Source: Lepidostoma basale
Lineage: Eukaryota > Arthropoda > Insecta > Trichoptera > Lepidostomatidae
Reading direction: 5' to 3'
NCBI GenBank assembly: GCA_022606425.2
Contig: JAHDVF020000001.1
Coordinates: 310,001-374,000, forward strand
Length of the DNA: 64,000 nt
Part shown: positions 22,836 to 34,892 of the stretch, piece after piece
How positions within the stretch are numbered: position 1 is the first letter of the stretch
Layout of the letters: the number at the start of each line of letters is the position of its first letter
The notes under the pieces: model-generated
What the model was told of the DNA's origin: nothing
Database searches by the model: none
The model's input: only the letters and a program-made list of their open reading frames with translations
Made by a program: the position numbers and the translations under genes

Positions 22836-22974
22836 TATATCATCTATACCTCTGAACAAAATATTAGGAGTGCTAGTTTGCTCGCGAATGACATATTTTT
22901 TTTCCCAAAATGTATTATTCTTAGACAGATCAGTTAGATCCTTTAATTGATTTTTTTTGCATCACTATATTAAA

Positions 22975-23065
22975 TACAATTATGAAAGGGTCATTAAGAG
23001 AGTTAATACATATGAAACGAATGGATGAATGAAAAATGATCATAATATAAGTAGGCAAAAGCTCG
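22975..23065 (+). pseudogene. LINE A relic
   Basis: ATGAAAGGGTCATTAAGAGA and ATGAAACGAATGGATGAATG correspond to the MKGSLRWFGHMERM region with a deletion. Confidence 0.45.
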
Positions 23066-24002
23066 AATGTCATCAAGAAAGATTACGAGTATATTATGGA
23101 TAGTTATGTATCTTGGTTGTATTTCATGGTGCCATGTTTACCTTGATTTATTGCTCCATTCACATTATAAAGATTACTTTTTTCAAGAGTCAAAATCATT
23201 CATTCAAAGTGATTTTTTTTCAACGTATTTTCTGCCCTATTTTATATTCTTAATCGGCATTTGACATACAAAGATTTGTTGTAAATATTAAATATTATCT
23301 TATTATGAAATGTGTAGTGGCTACACAGCACCGTAACGCTCGAACGTTTTTTATTACCATTGTAATGGAAAGGTTAAGCACATTGAGTATACATCTTTAT
23401 TGCCAGTTTTATTGCGTTTTTTTATATTATATTTTAAAATAGATTGTGGCCGTTTTCGTTAGCGTTATAAATGATCAGTCGTTTTAATTTAACCTTAGAA
23501 TGAACTTATCTACGAGTATATAAAAAACTTTTTGTTCTTGCTATGTTTGGTAGCCATAAATAATGATCTATTGACGTGTAGTAATAACATATAATCGTGT
23601 TACATATCCTAATTATTTAGTTGAAGCGATTATTTATACGTACTATTAAAGCTTATGACCTCTATTATTTTTTGGCATCTTATATAGTTTCTTGCGAGAA
23701 TGATATGCGATCCTTTTAGTTTTCTTGTTTCTTTGAAATCCTTCACTCGTAATAATAAAATTCGTGTATCATTAAGGCTTACAAGTAGATTTGAAAATAC
23801 TCAAAGCTACTTTCTATGTTTTATGAATACATAGCTTCCTACGCAGATTCTTATTATTTTTAAAGGTTGTTTATTTCACACGTTACGCGAGTATTTGACA
23901 GCTGCCTTAAAATATCTGACTTCTGAAAAAATCTAGAACAAAAAATATTGTTGAAAGCTAAGGCATTAACACTGTGGAATTCCATTGTAAAATACTTTGG
24001 AA
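23066..24002. other. no gene recognised
   Basis: AT-rich. A 65-codon hydrophobic frame at 23067-23264 has no recognisable family and no coding bias. Confidence 0.35.
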
Positions 24003-24085
24003 ATTGAAAAATAATGTAAAATATTAAAAATCACGAAATATTTCGGAGGATACCTCCATCTTCAGGTGTAAAAATATATAATAAA
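24003..24085 (-). ncRNA. P6 hammerhead-like motif
   Basis: On the - strand: CTGAAGA (fits CUGANGA), one extra T, stem II GGAGG-TAT-CCTCC (perfect 5 bp), GAAA, then TATTTC. The flanking CAC and GTG give a 3-bp stem I. Stem III is poorly defined. Single arm; no palindromic partner seen. Confidence 0.5.
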
Positions 24086-24289
24086 ATTTATATTATCATT
24101 TATTTAGTATGTACTATTATTGTTCAATATTATTTATATATCATGACAACGAAAAGAGATAGACCCATGGTTATTTTGGAGAATTTGTAGATTAAATCAT
24201 GAAATTTAATAAAGCTTAAAAAAGTCCACCTCAATGACCCAGTTTTAAAGTTACAGATCTAAAATAAATAAAAAACTTTTTTTTTACAA

Positions 24290-24490
24290 ATTACTTTGAT
24301 GAAAATACGCCTCTTACTTGAAGAGAAAATAAAATAAACATGAGTTTTTAAATTTAAAAAAAATAAGCGCCCTTATTTCTTAAGTAGGTAACTTTTCCAG
24401 AAAAAAATTCTCATTTTTATCGATATTTTTTTGTCTAATATCCGCACATTTCGTTTGATCAAGTGTCGAACGTTATAAATATGTGATGTA
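24290..24490 (+). repeat. dispersed repeat shared with 58940-59085
   Basis: TAGGTAACTTTTCCA and GTTTGATCAAGTGTCGAA occur in the same order and spacing in both places, with AT-rich sequence between. Confidence 0.6.
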
Positions 24491-24729
24491 AAAGCAAGAA
24501 TTAAGAAAAATATATTGATTTGACTTTGATTTAATTTTCTAGTATTAAAAAAAAAGCGTAAAACAGCTGCCGATAGTGTTACGAGTAATTTTATTAACGA
24601 ATCGCTAAAAAATAATTATGGAAACATAATACGTCAAAAGTATTAAATATGGACGAAATTTAATTGGAAGACATTAGGAAAATGTGACTTGATCAAATTT
24701 ACTTGATTTAATAGTAATTGTAATTTGTC

Positions 24730-25280
24730 TGTCATCTTCTTCTTAAGCCTGTTATGGCCGTCTACTCCTGGACGTACGCCTCTTCTCATATTTTCCACTC
24801 CCTTCTATCCTAAGCGATCCGCATCCAGGCACTTCCCTCACTCTTTGGATATCGTCGCGCCAACGCAACTGTGGACACCCAACTCCACGCTTTGCTAGAT
24901 GATATGTATGAATTTGAAATAGTTTTTTTTAAATAATATTACTAATATTTCTCCCTGCTTATACATACATAAACATGTTTTTTCTCAGTTTATCGTATTC
25001 TAATGTAAAGCTAGTAATTTTATATCTTCTTCTTCGATGGCGCTACAGCCAGCCTTGGCTTTTTTCAACTTTGGTTTCCAATTCATCTTGTCCTTAGCCG
25101 CTCTCTTTCAATTTATAGCTTGTGGAAGTTGTGCTGCATTTTTCTTCACTTCGTCCTCTACCGCAGCCCGGGTCTTCCAATTCTTCTACCCCCAGATTTC
25201 CAGTCATTCTTTTCTCTTTTCTTCGGTACTCTCGCATTTAACATTCTTATTATTTATTCATTACAAAATATATTAATTTG
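24730..25280. repeat. transposon-like relics with TCTTCTTC starts
   Basis: CATCTTCTTCTTAAGCCTGT (24736) and ATCTTCTTCTTCGATGGCGC (25024) begin GC-richer blocks of 170-250 bases, a pattern common for SINE or LINE ends in insect genomes. The 79-codon open frame at 25037 is not considered a gene. Confidence 0.35.
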
Positions 25281-25389
25281 ACAAAATTTTGTCATTAACT
25301 ATTGAATTCCATACTTATGTTTTTTTTAATGTTTTAACAATAATATCGTTGAATTAGAAGATCACTATGATGATGGTAAACTGTTTTCT

Positions 25390-25445
25390 GAACATGTCGA
25401 GAAAATTAAGCTCAACGCGGAAAAAGCAGTGTTTCAAATCATAAA
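25390..25445 (+). repeat. P3 relic arm
   Basis: GAACATGTCGAGAAAATTAA and AAAGCAGTGTTTCAAATCAT correspond to the P3 right arm. The core before it is lost. Confidence 0.5.
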
Positions 25446-26039
25446 AAAATAATCTAAAAGTAAAAGTGTTAATCAAAATATTATGTAAATTTTACTTATC
25501 AGAATCGATCCAATCCTTTTTAAACTTAAAACATTCGTACTACCATATAATAAATCATATTTATTGTTAAAATATGTTTTTTTTATATGGCTCATTTTTT
25601 GTACAATAGATACACGTTATTGGTGTTAATGTATTTGAAATTTAAACAAATCGGTTTCTTTTGTTAATACGAACATTTTATAAATGCACCATAATGCACG
25701 CTGACATACATCTTGCTATTCACGAAGACAGACAATGACCGGGACACGTGTTTTATTATTGCATATATAATCGAATGTATTCGTGCTATTTTTTTGTGGT
25801 TGTTTTTCTTCCATTTACGTTATATTATTATTTTGCGAAATGGTAACATTTCATCACGCGACTATTCTTCACAAACTGAATACTAATCAATTTGTGCTTA
25901 ACCTATTAAAGCCCGACATAAGCTAGCTTAATCCGCAATTTAGTTTTTGCAACAGAGTCCAATCAATAGATTTTATATTTTAGTTTAATGTATAATAGTA
26001 TTTATTAGTATGGTTTCTAATCCTTGTTTGTTAAGTATT
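25446..26039. other. no gene or element recognised
   Basis: Nothing supportable on either strand. Confidence 0.35.
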
Positions 26040-26165
26040 TTGAAATCTTCTTCTTTCTCTTGGTCTAGGTCGTATGACCATTTTGTGGCGGTGAATTGTT
26101 CTGGGATAATGACGTCCAGCTATCCCTCCATCTCTTCGGTGGCTTTCCTGGTAGTCTTGTAGCTG
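26040..26165 (-). mobile_element. LINE C 3' relic
   Basis: The complement of CCCTCCATCTCTTCGGTGGC encodes the end of the ORF2 tail (PPKRWRD-like), as at 1160-1200. Confidence 0.5.
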
Positions 26166-26454
26166 GGATTATTAGAAATAATATTTTGAAATACATATAT
26201 GAACGTGTTTTTATTTATTTATCATAGTTAAAGTTAATTGAATGAAATATATTTTTTATATATTTTTTATGGTAGTCATTTATGCTTTAGTAGGCCGTAA
26301 TTGCATTTTTTTATTATGCACTAGAAAGGCAAAACGTGTTTATAATATACCATATTATTATTTTTAAATTAATCTCAACCGTATGTCAATATTGGCAATA
26401 TACACGCATCAAACATTTTTCTTTTATATCTAGATGCCAAAATTCTTGCATAAC

Positions 26455-26535
26455 AAAAAACTATCTAACTAACCATTACACCGTTTTTCTGGAGGGGAGA
26501 CATACTGATCTGTCTTGATATACCTCTCGAGATTC
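26455..26535 (-). mobile_element. LINE A 3' end relic
   Basis: CTAACTAACCATTACACCGT and the following bases are the complement of a LINE A terminus. Confidence 0.5.
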
Positions 26536-26539
26536 CTCC

Positions 26540-26875
26540 ACATCATAGTTTCTCAACGGGGCGGTCCCGCCCCCCGGGGGCGCTAGACATTTACATGGGG
26601 GCGGTAATGTGCCCAAAGGTAAATGAGGGGCTTGAAGCAGTTAAGGGGGGCGGTCGTGGCGTACGTATTTTAATAAATAATAATTAATCCTTTTAACAAC
26701 AACTAACAATTTAAGAAACTATCTAAATATATAAAAAATCTGATTTATTCGATAACCTTTTTAATTTCAACTTTGTGATTATAAATAGGTATAGATAAAT
26801 TTAAATTATTATAATGAAAGAGGGGGGCGTTGGAATATATTTTTATTGTGGTGGTCCAGAAAATGTTGGGGACCT
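26540..26875. mobile_element. hAT-like relic
   Basis: Left end CATAGTTTCTCAACGGGGCG and complement of right end CATAGGTCCCCAACAT match at most positions. GC-rich runs lie inside both ends. The target duplication is unresolved (CTCCACAT and CTCTACAT lie close to the ends but in shifted register). Confidence 0.5.
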
Positions 26876-26884
26876 ATGCTCTAC

Positions 26885-27240
26885 ATTCATACATCACAAC
26901 ATTCACGCTCTCCAATTCCGACTTCGAATATAGCCGTCTTTCAATAATTTGGGCCATGTTTTTCTTGGTCGTCCATGGTTTTTCTTTCCACTCACACTTG
27001 CTTGTAAACAACTTTTCATCCATTCCATATTTTCAAACCATCCCAGGGAGCTTTTTTTAATTTTACTTACGATGCAATTATCTGCCATGTCTTATTTCGT
27101 CGTTCGGTATTCTAACATATATCGTTTTTGCACACATTATTTTTATTGATCTCACTTCTACGCCATTTATCTTATTTTCATTATTTTTTGCCAACTCTAA
27201 GCTTTACTTCTTGCCTTGAGAGCTTTAAATGGAAAAATAA
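26885..27240 (-). pseudogene. LINE A fragment
   Basis: The - strand frame has KIKKSSLGWFENMEWMKSCL followed by VSGKKNHGRPRKTWPKLLKD, equivalent to the KGSLRWFGHMERM and GRPRKTWHDQ part of LINE A, but clearly diverged. Confidence 0.6.
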
Positions 27241-27629
27241 TTGCCGCGGGTTGATATAGGTTAAATGCCTTCATCTCCGGTTTATGTTTCTAGGCGCAAT
27301 ATAATAGCCGGCTTGCATAATAGTTTATTTACTGAATATCCTTGTCGGGAATAGGTATCGGGTATTGATTCCAAGTGCAGTTGTATCGCGGCCCGCATTG
27401 TCCAGCGGATTGCGTTGTGCACGCCAACCGTTTGGTTATGTATTGTATGAATAATCATTATATCATTTCACACCTACTTCTATATTCTGCAGCACTTTAT
27501 AATTAGTTATCCTTTATCTATTCCACACGTTATTAAAACACTGACATTTGACAATCACTCAGTAAACTGACGTGAGACAAACAATATTTTTTATACAAAA
27601 ACTGACCGAGTAATATAACGTATTTTTTT
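27241..27629. other. no gene recognised
   Basis: Nothing supportable. Confidence 0.3.
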
Positions 27630-27815
27630 TGGTTAATTAATAACGTCTGTTTTCTGGACATTTTATTTTATGGGAATGACATGTTTCGCCTTGCTAGAGC
27701 ATTAATTTGATAATGCCATTGCGTGGCGAAATACGTTTTTCTCATAAAATATAATGAAACTTCTAGAAAATTGTTTAATGTGGAGTTTTACGTCATTGTT
27801 CAAAAAGCAATAAAT
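27630..27815. repeat. P2 palindrome
   Basis: Left arm ACGTCTGTTTTCTGGACATT and GGGAATGACATGTTTCGCCT; right arm GGCGAAATACGTTTTTCTCA and AACTTCTAGAAAATTG. The ribozyme-like block is decayed in the right arm. Confidence 0.65.
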
Positions 27816-28058
27816 ATATAATTATAAAAATATATAATAATATTTTTTTGGGATTTGATTTTGGCATCAGATCACTGATTCGTCGCTTAAGATAATAGTT
27901 TAAATCAGCCAAGTTCTCTCTTTAAAATACTTTTTTTGGCACTTTATAAGAATGGTTCAGATCGGCTAATTCGCCATTTAAAAGTAATGATTTTAATAGT
28001 TGATTTGCCTTTTAAGAGAATGATTAGAATCATCTAGTCCGACACTAAATTTAATACG

Positions 28059-28320
28059 ACGACCTTCGTGGCAGAGTGGTTACGAGCTCTGACTTCCATG
28101 CCGAAGGTCCTGGGTTCGATTCCCGGCGATGGCAGTGTGATTGTCACACTGTCTTTGGTCTGGTGTAGAATTCACGTGACAATAAAATGGCGATAGATTG
28201 GCTACCTATCACATGTCACAAGAATCAATATAATAGCTAAAATATAAAAAAATGTATACAGTAATTGGGTCGAAACGACCTGTTGTGTACATAAAAAAAA
28301 AAAAAAAAAAAAAAAAAATA
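28059..28320 (+). mobile_element. SINE A, most complete copy with poly-A tail
   Basis: The tRNA-like head at 28059-28130 has GTGGCAGAGTGG and GGGTTCGATTCCC boxes. The body is TGTCACACTGTCTTTGGTCT, then ACAATAAAATGGCGATAGAT. The 3' end AATTGGGTCGAAACGACCTG can form a small GGTCGAAACGACC hairpin and leads into about 28 A residues. Confidence 0.9.
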
Positions 28321-28332
28321 TACTGTCTAGAT

Positions 28333-28567
28333 CAGGGGTCTCCAAACTTTTCAGCCTTAGGGCCATACTGATTACTCCATTAAGTTCCAACGGCCAAAAC
28401 CGTTTTAATTTTTCTGACATTTTCTATAATTTCTAGACTAGTCGACGAATACGCGCCCTGAGCGAGCATACGCTTGCTAAATTCGCTAGTTCAATTACTA
28501 TTGTGTTGTACTGGGTCTGATTGATGACACTGGTCATTAGCTGTCGCGGGCCGGATTGTTGACACTG
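28333..28567. mobile_element. short hAT element with perfect target duplication
   Basis: Starts CAGGGGTCTCCAAACTTT and ends GGATTGTTGACACTG. The 8-bp duplication GTCTAGAT lies at 28325-28332 and 28568-28575. At 235 bases it has no coding capacity. Confidence 0.85.
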
Positions 28568-28859
28568 GTCTAGATACTGAGTACAGTGCCGTGCATGTTT
28601 TCTTGTACTCCTTTCCAGTCTACAGACGTATCATCTTTTGTTGTTTAACTTCAATATTGCTTTTTTTTATCCTGTAATTTTATTAAATTCTCTAAAGGAT
28701 TTTCTCACACTTGCTTCTATATTTCCATATTATTATTTTTGCGTACATAAGCATTCAAATTTATATGTGATAAAAGTCCGTTTCGTTTGTAAAATATAAA
28801 TAATTATCTAAATGTTATTACGAATTTCTTCTATATTCGCCATGACTTTGTATTGTGGA

Positions 28860-28985
28860 TTCACATTTGTATAACTTTTTGAAAAAAATTATCTTTTCAC
28901 AACACTTTTTCGCACTTTTCGCAAACATGTTTCGGGGCACAGACACCCTTCCTCACTGTCATATAATTATTAAAATACATTGTTT
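28860..28985 (-). repeat. P7 arm with hammerhead-like segment
   Basis: On the - strand: GTGAGGA (one mismatch to CUGANGA, at C3), an extra A, a GGG/CCC stem II, GAAA and ACATGT followed by T (about 28957-28922). Stem I is only 2-3 bp. Confidence 0.5.
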
Positions 28986-29088
28986 TCAAAAAGTATTTCA
29001 TATGTTCTTACGATAATGAAGAAAAATACGTTCATTTTAAATAACTGGCTTATTTTAGATCTTAAAACCTGAGGGATATCGTTACTAT

Positions 29089-29498
29089 ATATCGTGGGTA
29101 TACTGGCAAAAAACGTTAAGTCGAAAATTGGCAGTTTTGACTTAGTGATGCAGTATTGTAAAGTTTACAATGCTCTACAAATTGGCAAAATACACGAAGT
29201 CGAATGAAACAGATTTTTTCTCTAGTTTTAAAAATAAATTTAACGTTAAATCGTACACAAGGTATTTCATACAGGCTAAAAGCTTCAAAAAACTTAAATT
29301 TTTCGAAGAGTCTTGTTGAACATTTTTGTACTGGAAAAAAACGTTAACTCTACTTATTGTCTTCGGCTGAAAAAAATTCCCTCGATTGACTTTTGACAAC
29401 GACACTTATATGTTTCAAATTTAAAGAAAACTTAAATGATTGATTTCTCAAAACAGCGATTTTAGACTTAACGTTTTTTGCCAGTATACCCACGATAT
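29089..29498. mobile_element. TIR element of about 410 bases
   Basis: ATATCGTGGGTATACTGGCA at 29089, continuing AAAAACGTTAAGTC, is repeated in inverted orientation ending at 29498; the inverted repeat is about 38 bases. The interior has no convincing coding sequence. No clear target duplication. Confidence 0.75.
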
Positions 29499-29589
29499 GA
29501 TGTATGTGATTTTCTAATTGTGTTATACGAGTTATCAACGTTGACTTTATATGTTGAGTCGGGAGATTTTACATACCTCTGCCCATTAA

Positions 29590-29700
29590 AGGGCTAAGGG
29601 GAAGTGCATGTTGCGATGTATTAATGTAGAGGAAGTTCGAGAGGTATGTTAAGACACATCAGTGTGGCGGTCCATCCTCTCTGCTTACAGTTAGTAAGTT
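29590..29700 (+). mobile_element. LINE A 3' end
   Basis: TGTTGCGATGTATTAATGTA, then GTGTGGCGGTCCATCCTCTC. The terminal GGCGTGATGG is missing, but a short TTAGT tail follows. Confidence 0.6.
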
Positions 29701-29905
29701 AAATTTACTGTATACCATTTTTTTTTAAGACTAACATCAAAGATTTAAATCAATGACATTAGAATTAATTTTACAATATTCAATATGAGCAGAAAATAGC
29801 TCATTATTATGAAGAAGGAATCTGGTCGTGTCCAGGCTCGAACCTAAGTCCCCTAGATTAGGAGTCAATCGTTCTATCCCCTAGACCACCACCCGATTAC
29901 ACTGA
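29700..29905 (-). mobile_element. SINE B copy (tRNA-derived)
   Basis: The - strand tRNA-like head has GGTGGTCTAGGGG (A-box-like) and AGGTTCGAGCCTGG (B box). The body contains TAATGAGCTATTTTCTGCTC and ends in a T/A-rich tail. A sister copy is at 36415-36600. Confidence 0.75.
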
Positions 29906-30333
29906 CTCCCTCAAAAATGTACAGATAGATTCTAAAGCATGGAAAAACATTTTTTTATACGTACATTCTTATGTGAAAATACCTTTTAACCAATCAACAT
30001 TTTAGATGTCGATCTACCGAAAATGCCAAGTTATTTAATCTAGTTTTTCCCAGGGCATTATTTTCAAAGTCAATCAATGTCAAATGGGGAAAATCTGAAA
30101 TAAGTGAAAGCCTTGAGTGGCCCGTTTTTGCGGCCTTTTCGTTGCCCGGGGCGGAGTAATCTTCCTTTCTGTGAGCGGATCATTACTTTGATGTTTTTCG
30201 TATTTAGTAAACATGGGCGTTTTTAGAATATTGTAGATTCGTACCATTAGCAGATATTTACCCAAGTACATCATTTAGGCGTTTCATATATTCAAATAAG
30301 ATTGTGATTTTTGATTGAGCTTTATAAATTTTA
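29906..30333. other. no gene recognised
   Basis: Nothing supportable on either strand. Confidence 0.3.
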
Positions 30334-30750
30334 GTATAATGCTGTAGAAATGAGGTCCCTAAGACGTATGTGTGGTAGAACGATATACGACAGAATCTCA
30401 AATGCTGATTTAAGAAAGGAATGTAGAGCGGAAGAAGGTATTATGAACAAAATTATGAAAGGATCACTGCGTTGGTTCGGACATATAGAGCGCATGGATG
30501 GAGTAAGAATGCTTAATAAAGTATATGTGAACGATGTAAATGGAGTACGGAGTCGAGGCAGACTAAGGAAAACATGGCATGACCAAATTAATCAAATTTT
30601 AAAGGTTGGTCATGTTAGAAGTTAGAAGAATCGACGTGCGTGTATGGACTCGTTGTATGAATGTGGAGGAATCTAGAGAGGTGTACCAGAATAGAGTAGT
30701 GTGGCGGTCCATTCCCTCTACCTACCTCTGCGGAGAAACGGCGTGATGAT
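30334..30750 (+). pseudogene. LINE A 3' fragment with long open stretch
   Basis: The frame at 30350-30625 encodes MRSLRRMCGRTIYDRISNAD, then MKGSLRWFGHIERMDG, then GRLRKTWHDQINQILKVGHV before a stop. The 3' end GGAGAAACGGCGTGATGATT follows. The upstream reverse transcriptase is missing. Confidence 0.85.
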
Positions 30751-30841
30751 TTGTTTGTGAATATAATGATTTTCATCTCCCCGTAGTTTTAAGCTACATT
30801 AAGTGTACTTAATTGTTCTTACACGATAAACATATTTTGGA

Positions 30842-31090
30842 TCAGCTTTCTATTCTCCCTATAGGCATACCCAAAATGTTCCAGCTAAGGTTCTCATCCT
30901 TCTTTTGCCAGTTCCACGCTTCGCTTCCATACATTAAAGTTGGGACCAGAACTCCATTGTGAACGGCCGTTTTCGCTTTCATTGATAAATTCTTGTTTCC
31001 AATAATTATTTTTAAAGCTTCATTCACTTTGTTACCCGCACCAACCCTTCTTTCGATGTCACTATCCGTTCGGCCATCCGCTGTGAACAA
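30842..31090 (-). pseudogene. LINE A fragment, more 5' part
   Basis: The - strand encodes FTADGRTDSDIERRVGAGNK, then ALKIIIGNKNLSMKAKTAVH, then PTLMYGSEAWNWQKKDE. This is the segment just upstream of MRSLRRMC in other copies, so it adds to the family reconstruction. Confidence 0.8.
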
Positions 31091-31817
31091 AATATTTTAT
31101 TTATCTAATGCCCTTTATTTCATGGGTAGGAATGGGCAAACCCAGAGTACCTACCTACCTTCGAGGTAGTTCAGAAAATACCTCAATGGCTGGCTAGAGG
31201 CGGGATTCTGTGTAAACACGAGAATAATAAATATTCACATCAACAATCGAGAGAGTAAAAAATGACGCTCATTATTCAGAGACGCGCTACTTTCAAATAA
31301 TGAAATCGCGGGAATCCATCAAATCTCAATGGGTAGTATTATAATTGGCGTTCCTCGGCCCACGGGTAATGGCTTCATCACGCAGAGCACGGTAAGCGGC
31401 AACACCATAGTACACTTAACAACACGCCATTCGTTTATTATTCATGTCGAATACTACAAGTTTTTTTTCCATAAATACGTCACTTTGAATTTTTGATGCG
31501 CCTTTTTTCCCGTTGTCGCACGTGTGTGCAAATCGCAGGAAAAAAAACAACGATATTTTTCCTTGAAAAAATACCTGTTTTAAGCTTTTTTGCGTCCACT
31601 TTTAAATCTGATAAATTATTATCGTTGGTGTAACGTAATTTATTCATCCGGCTCTGGTTTCCATTGATGTTTTTTTTCTCGCTTCCTTTTCATATCTCTG
31701 TCCCTTATTATTAGACTCTGGCTCGTATGAAGGTACGTAATTTTATTTCTTCTCTCATTTGTTTTCACGAAAACATATGCAGTGTTTTAAAAATAGCGAC
31801 ACTTTTCGAAAATATTT
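31091..31817. other. no gene recognised
   Basis: Locally GC-richer at 31290-31430 without a recognisable exon or repeat. Confidence 0.35.
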
Positions 31818-32140
31818 ATTGTTTCTTGAACAATGATGTAAAACTTCATATTAAATAATTAATACGAATGAAAATGTCAGTTTTCTAGAAGATTTATTAT
31901 ATTTTATGGGAATGACATGTTTCGCCCTTCTAAGGCATTATCAAATATCAACATTTGATAATGTCAATAACACATAATAATAATGTCAACATTTGATAAG
32001 AACAGACATAATAATGAATAAGAACATACATAATAATGTCAACATTTGACAATGCCTTAGAAGGGCGAAACATGTCATTCCCATAAAATATAATAAAACT
32101 TCTAGAAAACTGACGTTTTCATTCGTATTAATTACTTATC
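31818..32140. repeat. P2 palindrome, best copy
   Basis: Arms of about 140 bases: TGAACAATGATGTAAAACTT and TACGAATGAAAATGTCAG to GGGCGAAACATGTCATTCCC and GACGTTTTCATTCGTATTAA. On each arm the inner block reads TTGAYAA, T, GCCTT-AGA-AGGGC, GAAAC, ATGTC: a hammerhead-like order with C3 and G8 of the core changed. Between the arms, ACATTTGATAA and TAATAATGTC are duplicated. Confidence 0.8.
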
Positions 32141-32855
32141 GAAAATATTCTACCCTATATTCTGGTACTATTTAAGTTTGAACTTTTTATTTTATCATTT
32201 TAAACCGTTTTAATCTACCTGTTTCATTCTGTATCAAACAGATATTTTAAAATTTCGAACTGGGCTGTGAATATTTTTTTCAATCTTTTGCTAACTTAAA
32301 TCAATGGCCAACAAATAAACAATAATACATTTAAGATTTGATTTTTTTTTTCACCCGGTTCGAAATTTGAAAATATCTGTTTGATACAGAATGAAACAGT
32401 TCGATTAAAACGCTTAAAAGTGTGTGGTAATGTCAATTTTTTTACTACCCCTTCGAGGAAACGGCGTGATGGTTAGTTAAAAAAAAATGTTTTTTTTTTA
32501 GTTATTAAAATCACTTCAGATTGTTCACTCACAGGTGTGAATTATTTCCATTGTCCAATTTGTCTTTGTATGCTTTTGTTAGTCTAAATTAGGGTTGCCA
32601 TAATTTAGCACAGTTAACATTTTTTTGATGAAAATAATATTGTTCTTGTTGAATTAAAATGTATATCGTGTTCTAAGTCATTCTATTATTAGCTAAATAA
32701 ACATAGGCAATACAAATGTTCCTTCATCATATTTATTTGTTTATCTAATTAGGTAGGTACCTACCAAGTAGGTACTACGGACAGCATTCTCACTCAGCTT
32801 GGAACACTCTGTACATTACATTCCTTGAGTTTTGATATGTGTCCCGGTCCTAGAC
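32141..32855. other. mostly unassigned; LINE A tail and a small inverted repeat
   Basis: TACCCCTTCGAGGAAACGGC then GTGATGGTTAGTT (32448-32480) is a LINE A terminus. TCTGTATCAAACAGATATTT (32229) and its complement (32377) bound an inverted repeat of about 200 bases. Confidence 0.5.
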
Positions 32856-33323
32856 CAGGGATGGCGAACCTATGGCACGCGAGACGATTTTGCATGGCAC
32901 GCGAATGAAGAGAAAAAAATAAAAGTAATTATACAAAAAATGTTTTAGAAATAGTATAAAAAAAATTCAAAAAAAATTTAAATAGCCATGTGTATTTTCT
33001 TCGTTCATCAATAGTTTCACAAACGACGGAAACGATGACATTCATGCATAAAAAAATTTGGCATCTAGCATCCAACAGCAAAAATCTCACTAATAATGAA
33101 GTTTTGAGGGTTCTACATTTTTTTGATACAGTCTATTTTTTATTTATTTATTTTGCCATTAATACGTACTTAATTATTATTTTGTATTAATGCTTTGTTT
33201 ACATAAAAAATCTGAAGTTACGCAAACATTTTATGCTCTTTTATTTCCATGGCATGTGGCACGTGACATTATTATGTTTAAAAAAAATTTGGCACTCAGG
33301 CTCAAAAAGGTTCGTCATCCCTG
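32856..33323. mobile_element. non-autonomous hAT element
   Basis: Ends CAGGGATGGCGAACCTATGG and the complement CAGGGATGACGAACCTTTTT. Flanking 8-mers TCCTAGAC and ACCTAGAC match at 7 of 8. Internal TGGCACGC and GGCACGTG recur near both ends. No transposase frame. Confidence 0.85.
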
Positions 33324-33331
33324 ACCTAGAC

Positions 33332-34084
33332 TATTGTGGCAACCCTAGTCTAAACCCTCATTATGGTACAGTGATAAAAACTACATTAGCCGTGTTTACA
33401 CGCGTATTAAAAGAAGCCATCTGCCCGGCTCTGTTGAAGTGTTGTCTTATCGAAATTCGGCAAATAAATCATCGGAGACCAAAAGTACTCACTTTGTTAA
33501 ATCAGGTACAAGGTCTGTATTATCAGAATGTTGCCATTATCCACATCTGTATACATATAATAATTCGATTGTACCCGAGCTAAAGAGGTGCTCGCAATTT
33601 AATTCATGATAGTCGTCTAACGTCTCTTCAATACTAAACAGCATTTGTGACGTGCTTCATTTTTTTTAATTAACTACCTGTTTTTCAATCGTTTTCATTT
33701 TGCGTAACTTATTGGTAGCACTTTGAAAATATTATTGTGTTATTATGTACAAGAATCAGTGTTATTGTAAAACTGGTGAGTCTTTTTTTTAAAGATGTAG
33801 ATTATTTCTTAATTAGTTTTGTTATTGTTTATTCTAATTACAATAATTGAATCTGAATTAAAATATGCCAAGTTTTTGGTAACCATCTATTTATCAAATA
33901 AAATATTAATGTATTCAGTTTTATTCAACTTCTTTAGACAGTAATTCTAAATGCTTAAAATTATCAAAATATTTGTTTTCATTGGTAACAATGAACTTCT
34001 ACAAAAAAATAAGTTTTTTAATTAAGTTTATTCCAATTTTTGTTTTCATTCTAAATTGTTTCGTGAATTTGTATATTTTTAAGA
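33332..34084. other. no gene recognised
   Basis: A 116-codon frame starting within the hAT element (33233-33583) has no recognisable domain. Confidence 0.35.
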
Positions 34085-34660
34085 AGTATTTTAATAACAA
34101 TGGATGAGTGGAGAGAGGGATATTGAAAGAAGAGTTGGGGCAGGTAAAGGAGTGAATTATATGTCTAAAGTCTATCAAAAAATAAAGTTAAGATGGTGGT
34201 AATGCACAATGGTTTTCTTATACCAGACTTTATACAATACATCAAAGTGAAGAGTGGAACTAGTAAAAGAAGGATAAAAGAAGAATACATGCAGTGAATT
34301 TGAGATCTCTCAGACAAATGTGTATTTAATCTTAATATTATGGAGTGCCAAATGCATGTATAATAAGAGAAATACAGTTCAAATGAAAGCATTTTGAACA
34401 TAATAATGTAAGATGGTTTAACATATAGAAAGTATGAATGAATATGGTGACGAAAGTATACATTAACTATGTAAACTGTGCATGAAATAATATGAGACTT
34501 AGGAAAATGTGTCTCGATTGAATCAATTGAATTTTAAATGTTAGTCACTTGAGGAGTCGAAGAAATCGACACGCGTGCATGACACGTTTTATGAGTGTCG
34601 ATGAGGTGAAAGAAATATGTCAGGACGGATCAAGTGGGTAGTTAGTTCTAAGTTAATTAC
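34085..34660 (+). pseudogene. LINE A fragment, heavily decayed
   Basis: GAGAGGGATATTGAAAGAAG, GCAGTGAATTTGAGATCTCT and GACACGTTTTATGAGTGTCG align in order with the LINE A coding region. Frames are destroyed. It ends in TTAGTT near 34640. Confidence 0.65.
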
Positions 34661-34892
34661 CTTGCGTTATATTTTTTTACTGGGTATAAGCTAAACAATG
34701 TAACAACGCCCTACCATTGAATCTAAAAGGCTAACCTAAAATATAACTTTAAAATAAGCCTGAAAAATAATACATTATCATGTAAGATGTAAATATTGTA
34801 TTTTGACCAAAAAATATGACCCAATTGACCAAAAAATATGTATATAAAATTAAAATTATATGGTATTCCTTTTATATATAATACTATAGATG

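Noticed and set aside
26540..26875. Clean hAT insertion with CTCYACAT duplication
   Set aside because: The two 8-mers do not sit at equivalent distances from the terminal repeats, so the duplication cannot be claimed.
28059..28130. tRNA-like sequence
   Set aside because: Same reason: SINE A head followed by the SINE body and poly-A tail.
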